Assembly: GCF_014773395.1 (NCBI RefSeq)
Contig: NZ_JACXAF010000001.1
Coordinates: 310,001-374,000, forward strand
DNA: 64,000 bases
From: Neiella litorisoli
Lineage (GTDB): Bacteria; Pseudomonadota; Gammaproteobacteria; Enterobacterales; Neiellaceae
Reading direction: 5' to 3'
The position numbers and the translations under genes were made by a program. This document shows, piece after piece, positions 46,363 through 54,877 of the stretch (its first letter is position 1; every line of letters starts with the position of its first letter). A model generated the notes under the pieces. It was not told the origin of the DNA and searched no databases. It saw only the letters and a program-made list of their open reading frames with translations.

Positions 46363-46743
46363 TCAATCTTGCTGCAGCCAGGCCAAAGCGTCCTTGTCAT
46401 CTCGGAAATAACCTCGCTGCACTCCCGGCACATGTTGCCAAAGCGGCTCCAAAACAAACTCACCATAAGCACAATGAGCCGCGCAGCAGTAAGCCGCCTT
46501 GCGCACCCCAATCGCCGCCATAGCAGAATGTAACTCTCGGATATCTTGATAAGCTTCAGGAATGGCAATGGCACTATCGCGAATGTCTGTCAGTGCCAAT
46601 TGTGGCATTTCCGCACCACTGTTGATGGCGCGTTTTAACGCCTGTCGTAACTGCCGGATCCCCTCCTCATTAAAGGCATCCAGCAAAACTAATCGAATAA
46701 GCGGCCCATTGAGCTCAATATGCCACTGACCGTGCGCGCGCAT
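46363..46743 (-). CDS. STAS/SpoIIAA-like small protein
   Basis: 126 residues, soluble. The alternating beta/alpha pattern (WHIELNGPLIRLVLLDAFNEEGIRQLRQAL, then PQLALTDIRDSAIAIPEAYQ, AAIGVRKAAYCCA, YFRDDKDALAWLQQ) fits the SpoIIAA-like STAS fold seen in many uncharacterised gammaproteobacterial proteins. No catalytic residues. AAGGA lies upstream of ATG 46743. Divergent from the ABC exporter gene, inside the segment bracketed by repeats. Confidence 0.6.
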   Translation of the reverse strand: MRAHGQWHIELNGPLIRLVLLDAFNEEGIRQLRQALKRAINSGAEMPQLALTDIRDSAIAIPEAYQDIRELHSAMAAIGVRKAAYCCAAHCAYGEFVLEPLWQHVPGVQRGYFRDDKDALAWLQQD

Positions 46744-46901
46744 GTTGTCCGTTCCTTTGTCAACGTCGCTATTACTGCTAGCAGCTTACTTATCACAAGT
46801 TTGCGCCGGTTGCTGCCGCCCAGTATTGATTTCCGCCAATTTTAATACCTTCTGGTATGATGAACGCCCCTTATTCGACAACCAGCCTCGAGTCACCCTG
46901 C

Positions 46902-48728
46902 ATGTTTCGTTTTTTTGAGCGCCTGATTGAGCCATTTCCCAATCAGCCCGACACACCACCACCGACTGGGCTATGGCAGTTCTGCCGTTACTACACCCGC
47001 GGAGCAGGGCGCTTTTTACTCTTGATGTCGTTTTTCACCGCCATCATTGCCATTATCGAAGCCAGCTTATTTGGCCTCGTCGGCGTCCTTGTTGACTGGC
47101 TCACCACACTCGAACCAGACACCATTATTGAGCAACACGGCTGGTCGCTAGTCATTATTGGGGTGCTGGTGGCCATTGGAATACCGCTGCTTGAACTACT
47201 CGGCTCAACCATTAAGCACCAAACCCTGCTGGGTAACTACCCCATGCGGATCCGGTGGTTAGCGCATAACTTTTTGCTGCAACAAAGCATGGAATTTTAC
47301 CAGAACGACTTGGCCGGCCGGTTATCGACCAAAGTCATGCAAACCGCATTGGCCGTACGTGAAACCGTCATGAAAGTGCTCGACGTGATGCTCTACGTCG
47401 GCGTGTATTTTTTCTCTATGGTCGGATTAGTCGCCGCTGCTGATCTGCGCTTGGCCGCGCCATTGCTGCTCTGGCTGCTGGCTTATATTCTAGTGTTACG
47501 TTACTTCCTGCCTCGGCTCAAACTGGTATCAGAGCAACAGGCCGATGCCCGCGCCACCATGACCGGCGCTGTGGTGGACAGCTATACCAACATCAACACC
47601 GTCAAACTGTTCTCCCACGCTCGCCGCGAATCGGACTATGCCAAAGGCACCATGAAAACCTTTCTCGGCACCGTCTACCCGCAAATGCGCTTGGTCACCA
47701 AGCTCGACTTTGCCGTGGCCCTGATTAACTACAGCTTGCTGGTGATGATTGCCGCTGTGGCCATTTACCTTTGGTCTAAAGGCGACATCACTACCGGCGC
47801 GATTGCTGTTGCGCTGGCTTTATCGCTGCGTTTGCAGGGCATGTCGGTGTGGATCATGTGGGAAGTGGCGTCACTGTTCGAGAACATCGGCACAGTGCAA
47901 GATGGCATGAATACTCTATCGCAGCCGGTGACGATTAAAGACCAAGCCAATGCTAAACGACTGACGGTGCCACAGGGCAAAATTGAGTTTCGTGATATCC
48001 ATTTCAGCTATGGCGATAAAACAATTTTCAACAACTTAAACCTGACGATTAAGCCCGGCGAGAAAATCGGGTTAGTCGGTCGTTCTGGCGCAGGCAAGTC
48101 AACCTTGGTCAACTTGCTGCTGCGGTTTTATGACCCCAACTCGGGCCAAATACTGATTGACGATCAGGCTATTCAACAGGTTGAACAAGACAGTTTGCGC
48201 AGCAAAATTGGCATGGTGACGCAGGATACATCGCTGCTGCACCGCTCAGTGCGCGACAATATTTTGTTTGGTCGCCCAGATGCGAGTGATGCGGAACTGA
48301 AACAAGCCGCTCGCCGTGCCGAGGCCGATGAGTTTATTCAATCGCTGGAAGACAACAAGGGCCGCCACGGTTACGACGCCATGGTTGGAGAGCGCGGCGT
48401 AAAGCTATCCGGCGGCCAACGTCAACGCATTGCAATTGCTCGGGTATTACTCAAAGATGCGCCGATTTTGGTGCTTGATGAGGCAACGTCGGCGTTGGAT
48501 TCGGAAGTGGAAATGGCGATTCAGCGGAGTTTGAATGAACTGATGGCTGGTAAGACGGTGATTGCAATTGCTCACCGGCTATCAACCATCGCCGCTTTGG
48601 ATCGACTGATCGTGCTCGACGAGGGCCGCATCATCGAGCAGGGCAGCCACCAGCAACTGCTGGCTCAAAATGGCACTTACGCTCGTTTGTGGCAGCACCA
48701 ATCCGGCGGCTTCTTGGGATTGGAGTAG
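46902..48728 (+). CDS. ABC exporter, fused membrane and ATPase domains
   Basis: 608 residues from ATG 46902, with an upstream ATG at 46857 as alternative. Six-helix type-1 exporter domain (about 30-330), then an ATPase with Walker A GRSGAGKSTL, signature LSGGQRQRIAIARVLL and Walker B PILVLDEATSALDS followed by the H-loop AIAHRLS. Half-transporter of the MsbA/multidrug type, probably a homodimer that exports a lipid, drug or peptide. The substrate is unknown. It is enclosed with the STAS-like gene between direct-repeat tracts. Confidence 0.9.
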   Translation: MFRFFERLIEPFPNQPDTPPPTGLWQFCRYYTRGAGRFLLLMSFFTAIIAIIEASLFGLVGVLVDWLTTLEPDTIIEQHGWSLVIIGVLVAIGIPLLELLGSTIKHQTLLGNYPMRIRWLAHNFLLQQSMEFYQNDLAGRLSTKVMQTALAVRETVMKVLDVMLYVGVYFFSMVGLVAAADLRLAAPLLLWLLAYILVLRYFLPRLKLVSEQQADARATMTGAVVDSYTNINTVKLFSHARRESDYAKGTMKTFLGTVYPQMRLVTKLDFAVALINYSLLVMIAAVAIYLWSKGDITTGAIAVALALSLRLQGMSVWIMWEVASLFENIGTVQDGMNTLSQPVTIKDQANAKRLTVPQGKIEFRDIHFSYGDKTIFNNLNLTIKPGEKIGLVGRSGAGKSTLVNLLLRFYDPNSGQILIDDQAIQQVEQDSLRSKIGMVTQDTSLLHRSVRDNILFGRPDASDAELKQAARRAEADEFIQSLEDNKGRHGYDAMVGERGVKLSGGQRQRIAIARVLLKDAPILVLDEATSALDSEVEMAIQRSLNELMAGKTVIAIAHRLSTIAALDRLIVLDEGRIIEQGSHQQLLAQNGTYARLWQHQSGGFLGLE

Positions 48729-48752
48729 TTGGCAACGTCAAGAGCAGGCTCC

Positions 48753-49240
48753 GCAAGGGAACCAATAGTTCCTTTAGCAAGACGCCGTAAAATCTTCCTT
48801 GATGGCTCTACTGCCGCATCCCTGCGGCAGAAGCTTGCTGCAGAAACTATCGCTCCCCTTACTTCAGTCCGGTGCTAGCGCCATACCTAGATTGGTGGAG
48901 CATTCAGTTTGAACGAAGACCTTCCGCAGCAGGGAAGCTGCGGCAGAGTCTACAGGGAAGTATTCACGACGTGTCTGAGTTTGAACTGAGTACTTCACCA
49001 ATCGGCAATGCTTCGCTGAAACTTGCTGCCGATTATATGCCGAAGATAAAAAGCTTGAAGTTGATAACGCAAGGGAACCAATAGTTCCTTTAGCAAGACG
49101 CCGTAAAATCTTCCATGATGGCTCTACTGCCGCATCCCTGCGGCAGAAGCTTGCTGCAGAAACTATCGCACCCCATACTTCAGTCCGGTGCTAGCGCCAT
49201 ACCTAGATTGGTGTAGCCTTAGTTTGAACGAAGACCTTCC
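48753..49240 (+). repeat. 316-bp tandem repeat, one full and one partial copy
   Basis: Same sequence family as the 390-bp units at 45.5-46.3 kb but without the 73-base insert, giving a 316-base period (units start near 48754 and 49070). Contains subtype-B elements 48753-48862 and 49069-49178 (minus) and subtype-C element 48890-49003 (plus). A second C left arm near 49207 is truncated. Confidence 0.8.
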
Positions 49241-49291
49241 GAACTTTTCGAAAGATTCAGAGCAATCAAACAGCCCACAGAGCTTCGAAGA

Positions 49292-49395
49292 GGCAGCGAG
49301 TTGCAGCGAAGTCGTGCTTCAACAAGCAGGGATGCTTGTTGTAGAGCGCTCCATGGATGGACTTGAGCGTCACTACTTCGCTGTAACTTGCTGCC
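49292..49395 (+). repeat. Structured dispersed element, subtype A, copy 2
   Basis: Arms 49292-49316 and 49371-49395. Compared with copy 1, one U-A pair has become G-U and other arm positions have changed while pairing is kept. The same flank precedes both copies (AACAGCCCAC). It lies about 100 bases upstream of the pepsin-like gene. Confidence 0.75.
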
Positions 49396-49492
49396 GATAA
49401 CGCTCGGAGAGAGCAAGGAGTTTGTACTGCCAGCTCAGTCAAAGTAGGATGTTTCCCAGCCAGCGCCGAGTAGAGGACAAGGAAGCAACAAC

Positions 49493-50776
49493 ATGGCCCA
49501 GCCGAAAACCATCAAACTGCCGATCACCAATATTTACGCCTACGGCGACTACACCGCCACACTGCATATTGGCAGCGAACAAAGCCCCGTCAACCTGATC
49601 CTCGACAGCGGCAGCTCAACCTTAGTCATGAACCAAACTTGCTACCACGCCACCGGCGATACCCTGCTCGAACCAACCACATTAGCGCAAGAAATCACCT
49701 ACGGCATCGGCGGCTGGGACGGCCCGGTCATCAATACTCAAGTCACCGTTGAGCATGCCCATGACGCCATCACCATGGACAATTGCCCCGTTGCGCTGAT
49801 CTCCAATGAAAACCAAAACAAAACCTTCGGCAAAGCCAACGGCATTCTCGGTTTAGCGTATCGTCACCTCAACAAAAGTTATGATTTAGCCCACTACCTC
49901 GATCATCATAATATTGAGCCGCCACACACCTATCCGTGGCCATTTGGTACACCAGATTGTGTTGAAATGGGCAACGCACATTTTAATAGTGACGATCTCA
50001 AGCAGTTCAAAAAATTCCTCTGGCAACAACCAGAAAAAGACTTGCTGCCATATTTCACCCAAATGGAAGAACTCGGGCTAACCGCCAACAAATGGTCGTT
50101 TTACAGCAAGCGATCCAGCGTTCACGTTACCGATGCCAAAGCCGATGACGAAGCGCTGAAAGCCGATCCGCTCAACCAAGGTTACTTAATCCTTGGCGGC
50201 GGCGAAGAGCATACCGAACTGTATCAGGGTGAGTTTCAAACCATCGACGTTAAGCATGATTGCTACTACAACGTGGTGCTGAATAAGTTTCAGGTGGGTA
50301 GCGGAGCACCGGTGGCGGCTGCGCCAATCGATCAAGCTCATGAACACAATTACTTTACCAATGCCATTGTCGACACCGGCTGTTCGGTGCTGGCACTGAC
50401 CCATGATTTGTTTGAGCACATGAAGCAAGGGTTTACCGCCATTTCGCAAGAATTTAATGCCTTAATCGAACCATTTAAAGACACCAATTTTATGGCAACC
50501 GGCATTGATGCCAGCAAAATCAATCTTAATGATTGGCCCGATTTACACTTTCATTTTGATAGTGAAACCGGCGAGCAAGTCTTAACCTGCAAACCCAGCG
50601 ATTACTGGCAATTTAACAGCCCCGCGCCCGGTAAAGCAGTGTTTAAAATCATTAGCCAGCTACCGAATTGGCCAAACCAAAGTCTAATAGGCCTGCCGCT
50701 ACTCAATGATTACTATGTGGTATTCGACCGAGCCGAGCATGAATTAGGTGTGATTCGTTTTGCACCCGCCAGTTAG
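49493..50776 (+). CDS. Pepsin-like aspartic protease, shewasin-like
   Basis: 427 residues with both catalytic motifs of the bilobal A1 family: LILDSGSSTLV (Asp38) and AIVDTGCSVLAL (Asp294), plus a flap-like segment with Tyr (EITYGIGGWDG). There is no signal peptide and no prosegment before the first lobe, so the enzyme should be cytoplasmic, as reported for the bacterial pepsins called shewasins. A1 pepsins are rare in bacteria. Lying 128 bases upstream of a putative borosin precursor, it is a candidate maturation protease; this is inference. AAGGA-type ribosome site before ATG 49493. Confidence 0.9.
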   Translation: MAQPKTIKLPITNIYAYGDYTATLHIGSEQSPVNLILDSGSSTLVMNQTCYHATGDTLLEPTTLAQEITYGIGGWDGPVINTQVTVEHAHDAITMDNCPVALISNENQNKTFGKANGILGLAYRHLNKSYDLAHYLDHHNIEPPHTYPWPFGTPDCVEMGNAHFNSDDLKQFKKFLWQQPEKDLLPYFTQMEELGLTANKWSFYSKRSSVHVTDAKADDEALKADPLNQGYLILGGGEEHTELYQGEFQTIDVKHDCYYNVVLNKFQVGSGAPVAAAPIDQAHEHNYFTNAIVDTGCSVLALTHDLFEHMKQGFTAISQEFNALIEPFKDTNFMATGIDASKINLNDWPDLHFHFDSETGEQVLTCKPSDYWQFNSPAPGKAVFKIISQLPNWPNQSLIGLPLLNDYYVVFDRAEHELGVIRFAPAS

Positions 50777-50904
50777 CGCTTACTTTGAGCAAGAGCAATA
50801 AACAATCGCAATCAGCACTTGATAAATTTTTGTTAATCACTAACATGAAACGCTCACTTTTTGACCACCACTAACACAATTTAGTAAGTAGTAAGGGAAG
50901 TATT

Positions 50905-51099
50905 ATGTCTAGTTGGGTAGCCACTCTTGAACAACTCGGTGCAAACGCATCAAACCAAAACGCAGAAACTCTGGCAGCAATGAAAGAACAATTCATGGCC
51001 ACTTGTCAGAACCTTGTTAAGCCAATGAACATGATTATTTTAGCGCCAGATGAAGATGGCACTGGCGAGACGGGTATTAGCCAAACCGAAACATTTTAA
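50905..51099 (+). CDS. Putative borosin precursor peptide 1
   Basis: 64 residues with a strong AAGGGAAG site. The N-terminal part WVATLEQLGANASNQ resembles the corresponding part of precursor 2 (DMLEKLGQDASLQ) and, as I recall it, the start of Shewanella SonA (QLGQDAQL). Residues 40-51, PMNMIILAPDED, match the core of precursor 2 at the same residue number. An acidic/Thr-rich tail follows. Likely substrate for backbone N-methylation on Met/Ile/Leu by the enzyme at 51825. Nine bases before the GNAT gene. Confidence 0.75.
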   Translation: MSSWVATLEQLGANASNQNAETLAAMKEQFMATCQNLVKPMNMIILAPDEDGTGETGISQTETF

Positions 51100-51108
51100 A
51101 AAAACGGT

Positions 51109-51663
51109 ATGACTGCCAGCTGCAACCAGCAACAGCCATTAGCCGAGAAAGAAGTGCCCCAGCAGGCTCTCTTTCCTCGGCTAACTACCCAGCGCTTAGA
51201 GTTGGCCCCACTTACTGAGCATGAGCGATGGCTTTATCAGCGCTTATACACAGACCCCAAAATAATGCGCAATACCGCCCCACCTTTCTCAAAGGAGAAA
51301 GTGGATGCTATGTTCGAGCACACACTAAAAGTTATAGCGTCTCCGCCACCCAAAGCTCTGGTTTGGGTTATCAAACAACAAATCGATGGGCTACCCATTG
51401 GGATCATCTGCTTTTACGAAATAGAAGCAGATTTAAGTAATGCCAAAATTGGCATCATGTTGCTGACAGAAGCCAATGGCAAACTATTCCCAGAAGAAGC
51501 CATGCAAGTAGTCATGGACTTTGGTATTCAACAATGGGGATTAAAACGAATCACCGCTGAGTTTATGTCTCGGAATTTAGCGACGGCGAGATTTGTGAAA
51601 AAACTTGGTTTCGAGTTTTTACCATCGGATTCCGATACCCAAATTTGTTGCTACACACCATAG
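51109..51663 (+). CDS. GNAT N-acetyltransferase, RimJ/RimL-like
   Basis: 184 residues of the Acetyltransf_3 type. The start region TTQRLELAPLTEHE and the end SRNLATARFVKKLGFE are typical of RimJ/RimL-like enzymes, which acetylate amino groups, often protein or peptide N-termini. The usual acetyl-CoA loop (R/Q-x-x-G-x-G/A) is poorly conserved: LLTEANGKLFPEEAMQ is what stands there. Nine bases after precursor 1, so very probably in the same transcript; it may acylate the peptide product or provide self-protection. Both roles are inference. Confidence 0.8.
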   Translation: MTASCNQQQPLAEKEVPQQALFPRLTTQRLELAPLTEHERWLYQRLYTDPKIMRNTAPPFSKEKVDAMFEHTLKVIASPPPKALVWVIKQQIDGLPIGIICFYEIEADLSNAKIGIMLLTEANGKLFPEEAMQVVMDFGIQQWGLKRITAEFMSRNLATARFVKKLGFEFLPSDSDTQICCYTP

Positions 51664-51824
51664 CGACGGTTGACATAGGTTTGAAACCAAACAGAGCGGC
51701 ACCATCGTGAATCAGCGTTTAGGCCAAAATAATTGCCAACTACCAGCATATTGGTGTGATCTAAAGGTTCCAACATTGCTCAATTATTGTTAGTTTTGTG
51801 TTTTTGCTAAAGGGAGTCAAAAAA

Positions 51825-52622
51825 ATGTCAGGGAGTCTTGTTTGTGTCGGCACGGGAATGATGCTGGGCGCTCATATCTGCCCCCTTAGCCGCAGTTATA
51901 TTGAACAAGCTGACAAAGTCTTTGTACTAGTCTCTAACAGTCTGGTCGAAGCTTGGATTGGTGAAATGAACGCCAATTGCCAAAGTCTCCAACCCTTCTA
52001 CTCAGAAGGTAAAAACCGTAATAAAACTTACAATGAAATGGCCGAAGCCATGATGGCTGAAGTACGCGCCGGCAACAAAGTGGTGGGTGCTTTTTATGGT
52101 CACCCCGGCGTTTTTGCCTTGGTACCCCACAAAGCCATTGATTGGGCCAGAAAAGAAGGTTTTGAAGCCCGCATGTTACCCGGTATTTCGGCCGAAGACT
52201 GTTTAGTGGCGGACCTTGGCTTAGACCCAGGTAAAACCGGCTGCATTCAATATGAAACCAGCCAGTTTATGTTTTATAAACGCCAGCTCGATCCAGCGGC
52301 GCTACTTATACTCTGGCAGGTGGGTCTTACCGGTGATCGCAGCCTCAGTAAATTCTCAACCGATAGCGGCAAACTTCAAATTCTGGTGGACATGCTGGCA
52401 CAGTACTACCCGCTTGATCATGAAGTGATTCTTTACGAAGCGCCGGTATTACCTATTGATGATACCCGCATTGACCGAATTCCATTACGCGACTTGCCGC
52501 AGGCCGAGTTATCTCAGCACACCACCATGGTAGTGCCCGCCTGTCAGCCAATGCAGCGTAATGAACCCATTTTGGCCAAGCTGGCCAAATTAGAAGAAGA
52601 AACTCAATTAAACCCAGCATAA
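51825..52622 (+). CDS. Borosin-type peptide backbone N-methyltransferase (SonM-like)
   Basis: 265 residues from ATG 51825 (AAAGGGAG eight bases upstream); the frame extends to 51798 without support. It belongs to the tetrapyrrole methylase fold: SLVCVGTGMMLGAH, FYGHPGVFALVPHKAI, MLPGISAEDCLVADLGLDPG. From memory it matches Shewanella oneidensis SonM across its length (YIEQADKVF, GISAE, FEASQFMF versus YETSQFMF, YPLDHEV). SonM methylates backbone amides of the separate peptide SonA, using S-adenosylmethionine. No cobalamin or siroheme genes are nearby, which argues against a tetrapyrrole role. Precursor 2 starts 14 bases downstream. Confidence 0.88.
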   Translation: MSGSLVCVGTGMMLGAHICPLSRSYIEQADKVFVLVSNSLVEAWIGEMNANCQSLQPFYSEGKNRNKTYNEMAEAMMAEVRAGNKVVGAFYGHPGVFALVPHKAIDWARKEGFEARMLPGISAEDCLVADLGLDPGKTGCIQYETSQFMFYKRQLDPAALLILWQVGLTGDRSLSKFSTDSGKLQILVDMLAQYYPLDHEVILYEAPVLPIDDTRIDRIPLRDLPQAELSQHTTMVVPACQPMQRNEPILAKLAKLEEETQLNPA

Positions 52623-52636
52623 TAAGGATTAAATTT

Positions 52637-52939
52637 ATGCCGTCTATTATCGATATGTTAGAAAAACTGGGGCAAGACGCTAGTTTGCAAACGCCAAAAG
52701 CTATGCAGTCAGCAAAAGCAGATTTGGCTGAGCAGGTCCGTATTCAAAATCAACCAATGAATGTCGTTGTTGTCGTTGCAGATGAAGACAACGACGATCT
52801 TACCCAAGCATCCTTGGAAAAAGCGGCGGGTATGAAAGTTGGAGTGCCAACCAATGTAATTATCTTGCCGGCAGATGATGATGAAGGTGGAGATGAAAAA
52901 GAATCAGATGATACTCCATCTAACTCGAAAGCTGCTTAA
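52637..52939 (+). CDS. Putative borosin precursor peptide 2 with two cores
   Basis: 100 residues, AAGGA upstream. The N-terminal recognition-like segment (IDMLEKLGQDASLQ, residues 5-18) is followed by a first core PMNVVVVVADED (40-51) and a second core PTNVIILPADDDEGG (71-85), then an acidic Ser/Asp/Glu tail. The second core resembles that of precursor 1 (NVIILPADDD versus NMIILAPDED). Val/Ile/Leu runs are plausible N-methylation sites. The methyltransferase gene is 14 bases upstream and the GGDEF gene 15 bases downstream. Confidence 0.8.
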   Translation: MPSIIDMLEKLGQDASLQTPKAMQSAKADLAEQVRIQNQPMNVVVVVADEDNDDLTQASLEKAAGMKVGVPTNVIILPADDDEGGDEKESDDTPSNSKAA

Positions 52940-52954
52940 TAGAGATATAAGCAA

Positions 52955-54739
52955 GTGAGCAATTGGAAGCACATATTTGTTTATGCATGGGCGTTATGTG
53001 CTTTCTTTTCCCCTTTTTGCTTTTCAGAAAACAAATTTGAAAACACAATAAATAATCTTTATGAAATAAAAAGCACCAACCAAATTGAGTATAACCATGG
53101 AATTGCATTACTTGAGAGAAATTCAGAACAGTTAACACCCCACCAATTAAACGAACTTGAATATTTTAAAGCTTATAGAGAATTTTCATCAGGTAACGTC
53201 CCTCGGTCGCTAGATATTGGCCAAAAAATAATCAACAACTCTGAAGATCTGAACTTATTAATGAGAACCCATGTACTTATGGGAACAGCTTCACTTTACT
53301 CCAGAAATTGGCAAGTTGGATTGGATAGCTTGATGTTTGTAACATCAAATATTGAAAAGATTTCCGATTCCAGCTTAGCTCAAAACGCCGGTTTATTTGT
53401 TCCTTTCTTTTACGTCCAAGCCCAGAATTATGAAATGGCAAGAATATCGCTGTCTAATTTGGATGTAGGCTCACTTAACACTAGAAATAAGTGTATGTGG
53501 TATCAGCTTTCAGTTGAGTCATTCGATAAAAACTTGGCCTTGGAAAAAGGAACGGGACTAGTTGAGAGAGCTATCGATGCCTGCGATTCGGCGAATGAAG
53601 TTTATGTATCTAATATTATTAGACTCCTCTACTTCGAGTCCCTTGTCGATGTTAAACCATTACAAGTCATAAAAGAGTCGGAAGCTATTGTCTATGAACT
53701 TAACGACTTAGGCAAAGAGATACTTTTGCCAGGTTATTACGCATTACTAGCTAAAGCATACTTAAATATAGGAAAAAATTTAGAATCAGAGTCATACGCA
53801 AAAGAGGCTTTGATTTTTGATAATTCTCCGGGAGCAACAAAAAGCACCATAACTGCATACTGGGTCTTGTACAGGATTTACTATATTCAAGGTTTGTATG
53901 AGTCATCCCTGAATTACTATGTTAAGTACTCAGAGAGGAACAGCATTTATTTGAATGATTTGGAAGCTCGCAACTACTCTGTCAGGCTTGCGGAGCATAA
54001 AATTAAAGAAATAGAGCGAGAAAACAAATCTCTTGCCGATCAAAATGATCTATTAAAATTAGAACAACAACTAACCCAATCAGAAAAAGAAAACCAACAG
54101 CTATTTATTGTTTTATTAGCGACCTGTTTAGTATTGCTCGCAGCTTATTTATACAAAGCCCGCCAAAACCAATTACGGTTAAAACAATTGGCCGAATTTG
54201 ATGCTCTTACCGGTGTTTATAATCGTGGCCACTTTACTCAGCTTGCCAAAAGCGCACTGACCTTTGCTAAAGACAGCAAACAATCGGCCAGTGTGGTGTT
54301 ATTTGACCTCGATTTATTTAAGAAGATTAACGACACCTACGGTCATGCCTGTGGTGACTGGGTGCTCAAGCAAGTCGCCGCAGCTTGTCAGGAGTTAACC
54401 CGCAAAAATGACGTCTTTGCCCGAGTTGGTGGCGAAGAATTTTGCTTCTTACTCCTTGGTTGTGACAGCCATACCGCGCTGGACGTGGCAGAGAAATGCC
54501 GCAGAGCCATCAATAACATCGACACCAAAGAATCAGGTTTTGATTTTAAAGTCAGCGGCAGTTTTGGTGTCAGCGACAACGCCCTGTCTGGCTACGAGCT
54601 GGATCGCATTCTCGCCGATGCCGACGAAGCCCTGTATTGCTCTAAGTCGAGTGGCCGCAATACCGTCTCCTTATATGACCCTTCCGCCGAACACACCTCA
54701 TTACTTAAACCAGATGACTCGCCAGCCCCGCTTGGGTAA
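52955..54739 (+). CDS. Helical-repeat sensor diguanylate cyclase 1
   Basis: 594 residues from GTG 52955. Signal peptide, then a TPR-like alpha-helical periplasmic region (about 30-370), a coiled coil, one membrane helix (LFIVLLATCLVLLAAYLY) and a GGDEF domain with GGEEF (RVGGEEFCFLLLG) and an intact inhibitory site RKND. It should make c-di-GMP. The N-terminal part is clearly AT-richer than its surroundings, with many AAA/ATA codons, while the GGDEF part is not. It starts 15 bases after precursor 2, so it may be transcribed with the borosin genes. Paralogue of the next gene. Confidence 0.88.
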   Translation: MSNWKHIFVYAWALCAFFSPFCFSENKFENTINNLYEIKSTNQIEYNHGIALLERNSEQLTPHQLNELEYFKAYREFSSGNVPRSLDIGQKIINNSEDLNLLMRTHVLMGTASLYSRNWQVGLDSLMFVTSNIEKISDSSLAQNAGLFVPFFYVQAQNYEMARISLSNLDVGSLNTRNKCMWYQLSVESFDKNLALEKGTGLVERAIDACDSANEVYVSNIIRLLYFESLVDVKPLQVIKESEAIVYELNDLGKEILLPGYYALLAKAYLNIGKNLESESYAKEALIFDNSPGATKSTITAYWVLYRIYYIQGLYESSLNYYVKYSERNSIYLNDLEARNYSVRLAEHKIKEIERENKSLADQNDLLKLEQQLTQSEKENQQLFIVLLATCLVLLAAYLYKARQNQLRLKQLAEFDALTGVYNRGHFTQLAKSALTFAKDSKQSASVVLFDLDLFKKINDTYGHACGDWVLKQVAAACQELTRKNDVFARVGGEEFCFLLLGCDSHTALDVAEKCRRAINNIDTKESGFDFKVSGSFGVSDNALSGYELDRILADADEALYCSKSSGRNTVSLYDPSAEHTSLLKPDDSPAPLG

Positions 54740-54877
54740 CGGCTAATTCGACACTGATCATAAGTTGCATACAATCTATTTCATTCGTCGTTTTTTGTTG
54801 CTAGTTTGATCCGCCGACAAAGAATCGTTCAACGTAAACGATTACGATGGCGCTAGGCCCGTCAAAAAGGCACTCAT

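Noticed and set aside
45388-49400. Integron cassette array with attC sites
   Set aside because: The elements are imperfect palindromes like attC, but I see no GTTRRRY/RYYYAAC core pair, no integrase, and no regular one-gene-one-site alternation.
51825-52622. Cobalamin or siroheme biosynthesis methyltransferase
   Set aside because: The fold is shared, but there are no other tetrapyrrole genes, and the N-terminal and GISAE/SQFMF blocks look like SonM; the small peptides beside it complete the borosin picture.
54833-54846. CGTAAACGATTACG as another LacI-type operator before the second helical-repeat GGDEF gene
   Set aside because: Only 10 of 14 positions match and the gene has no link with glucan use; too weak to annotate.
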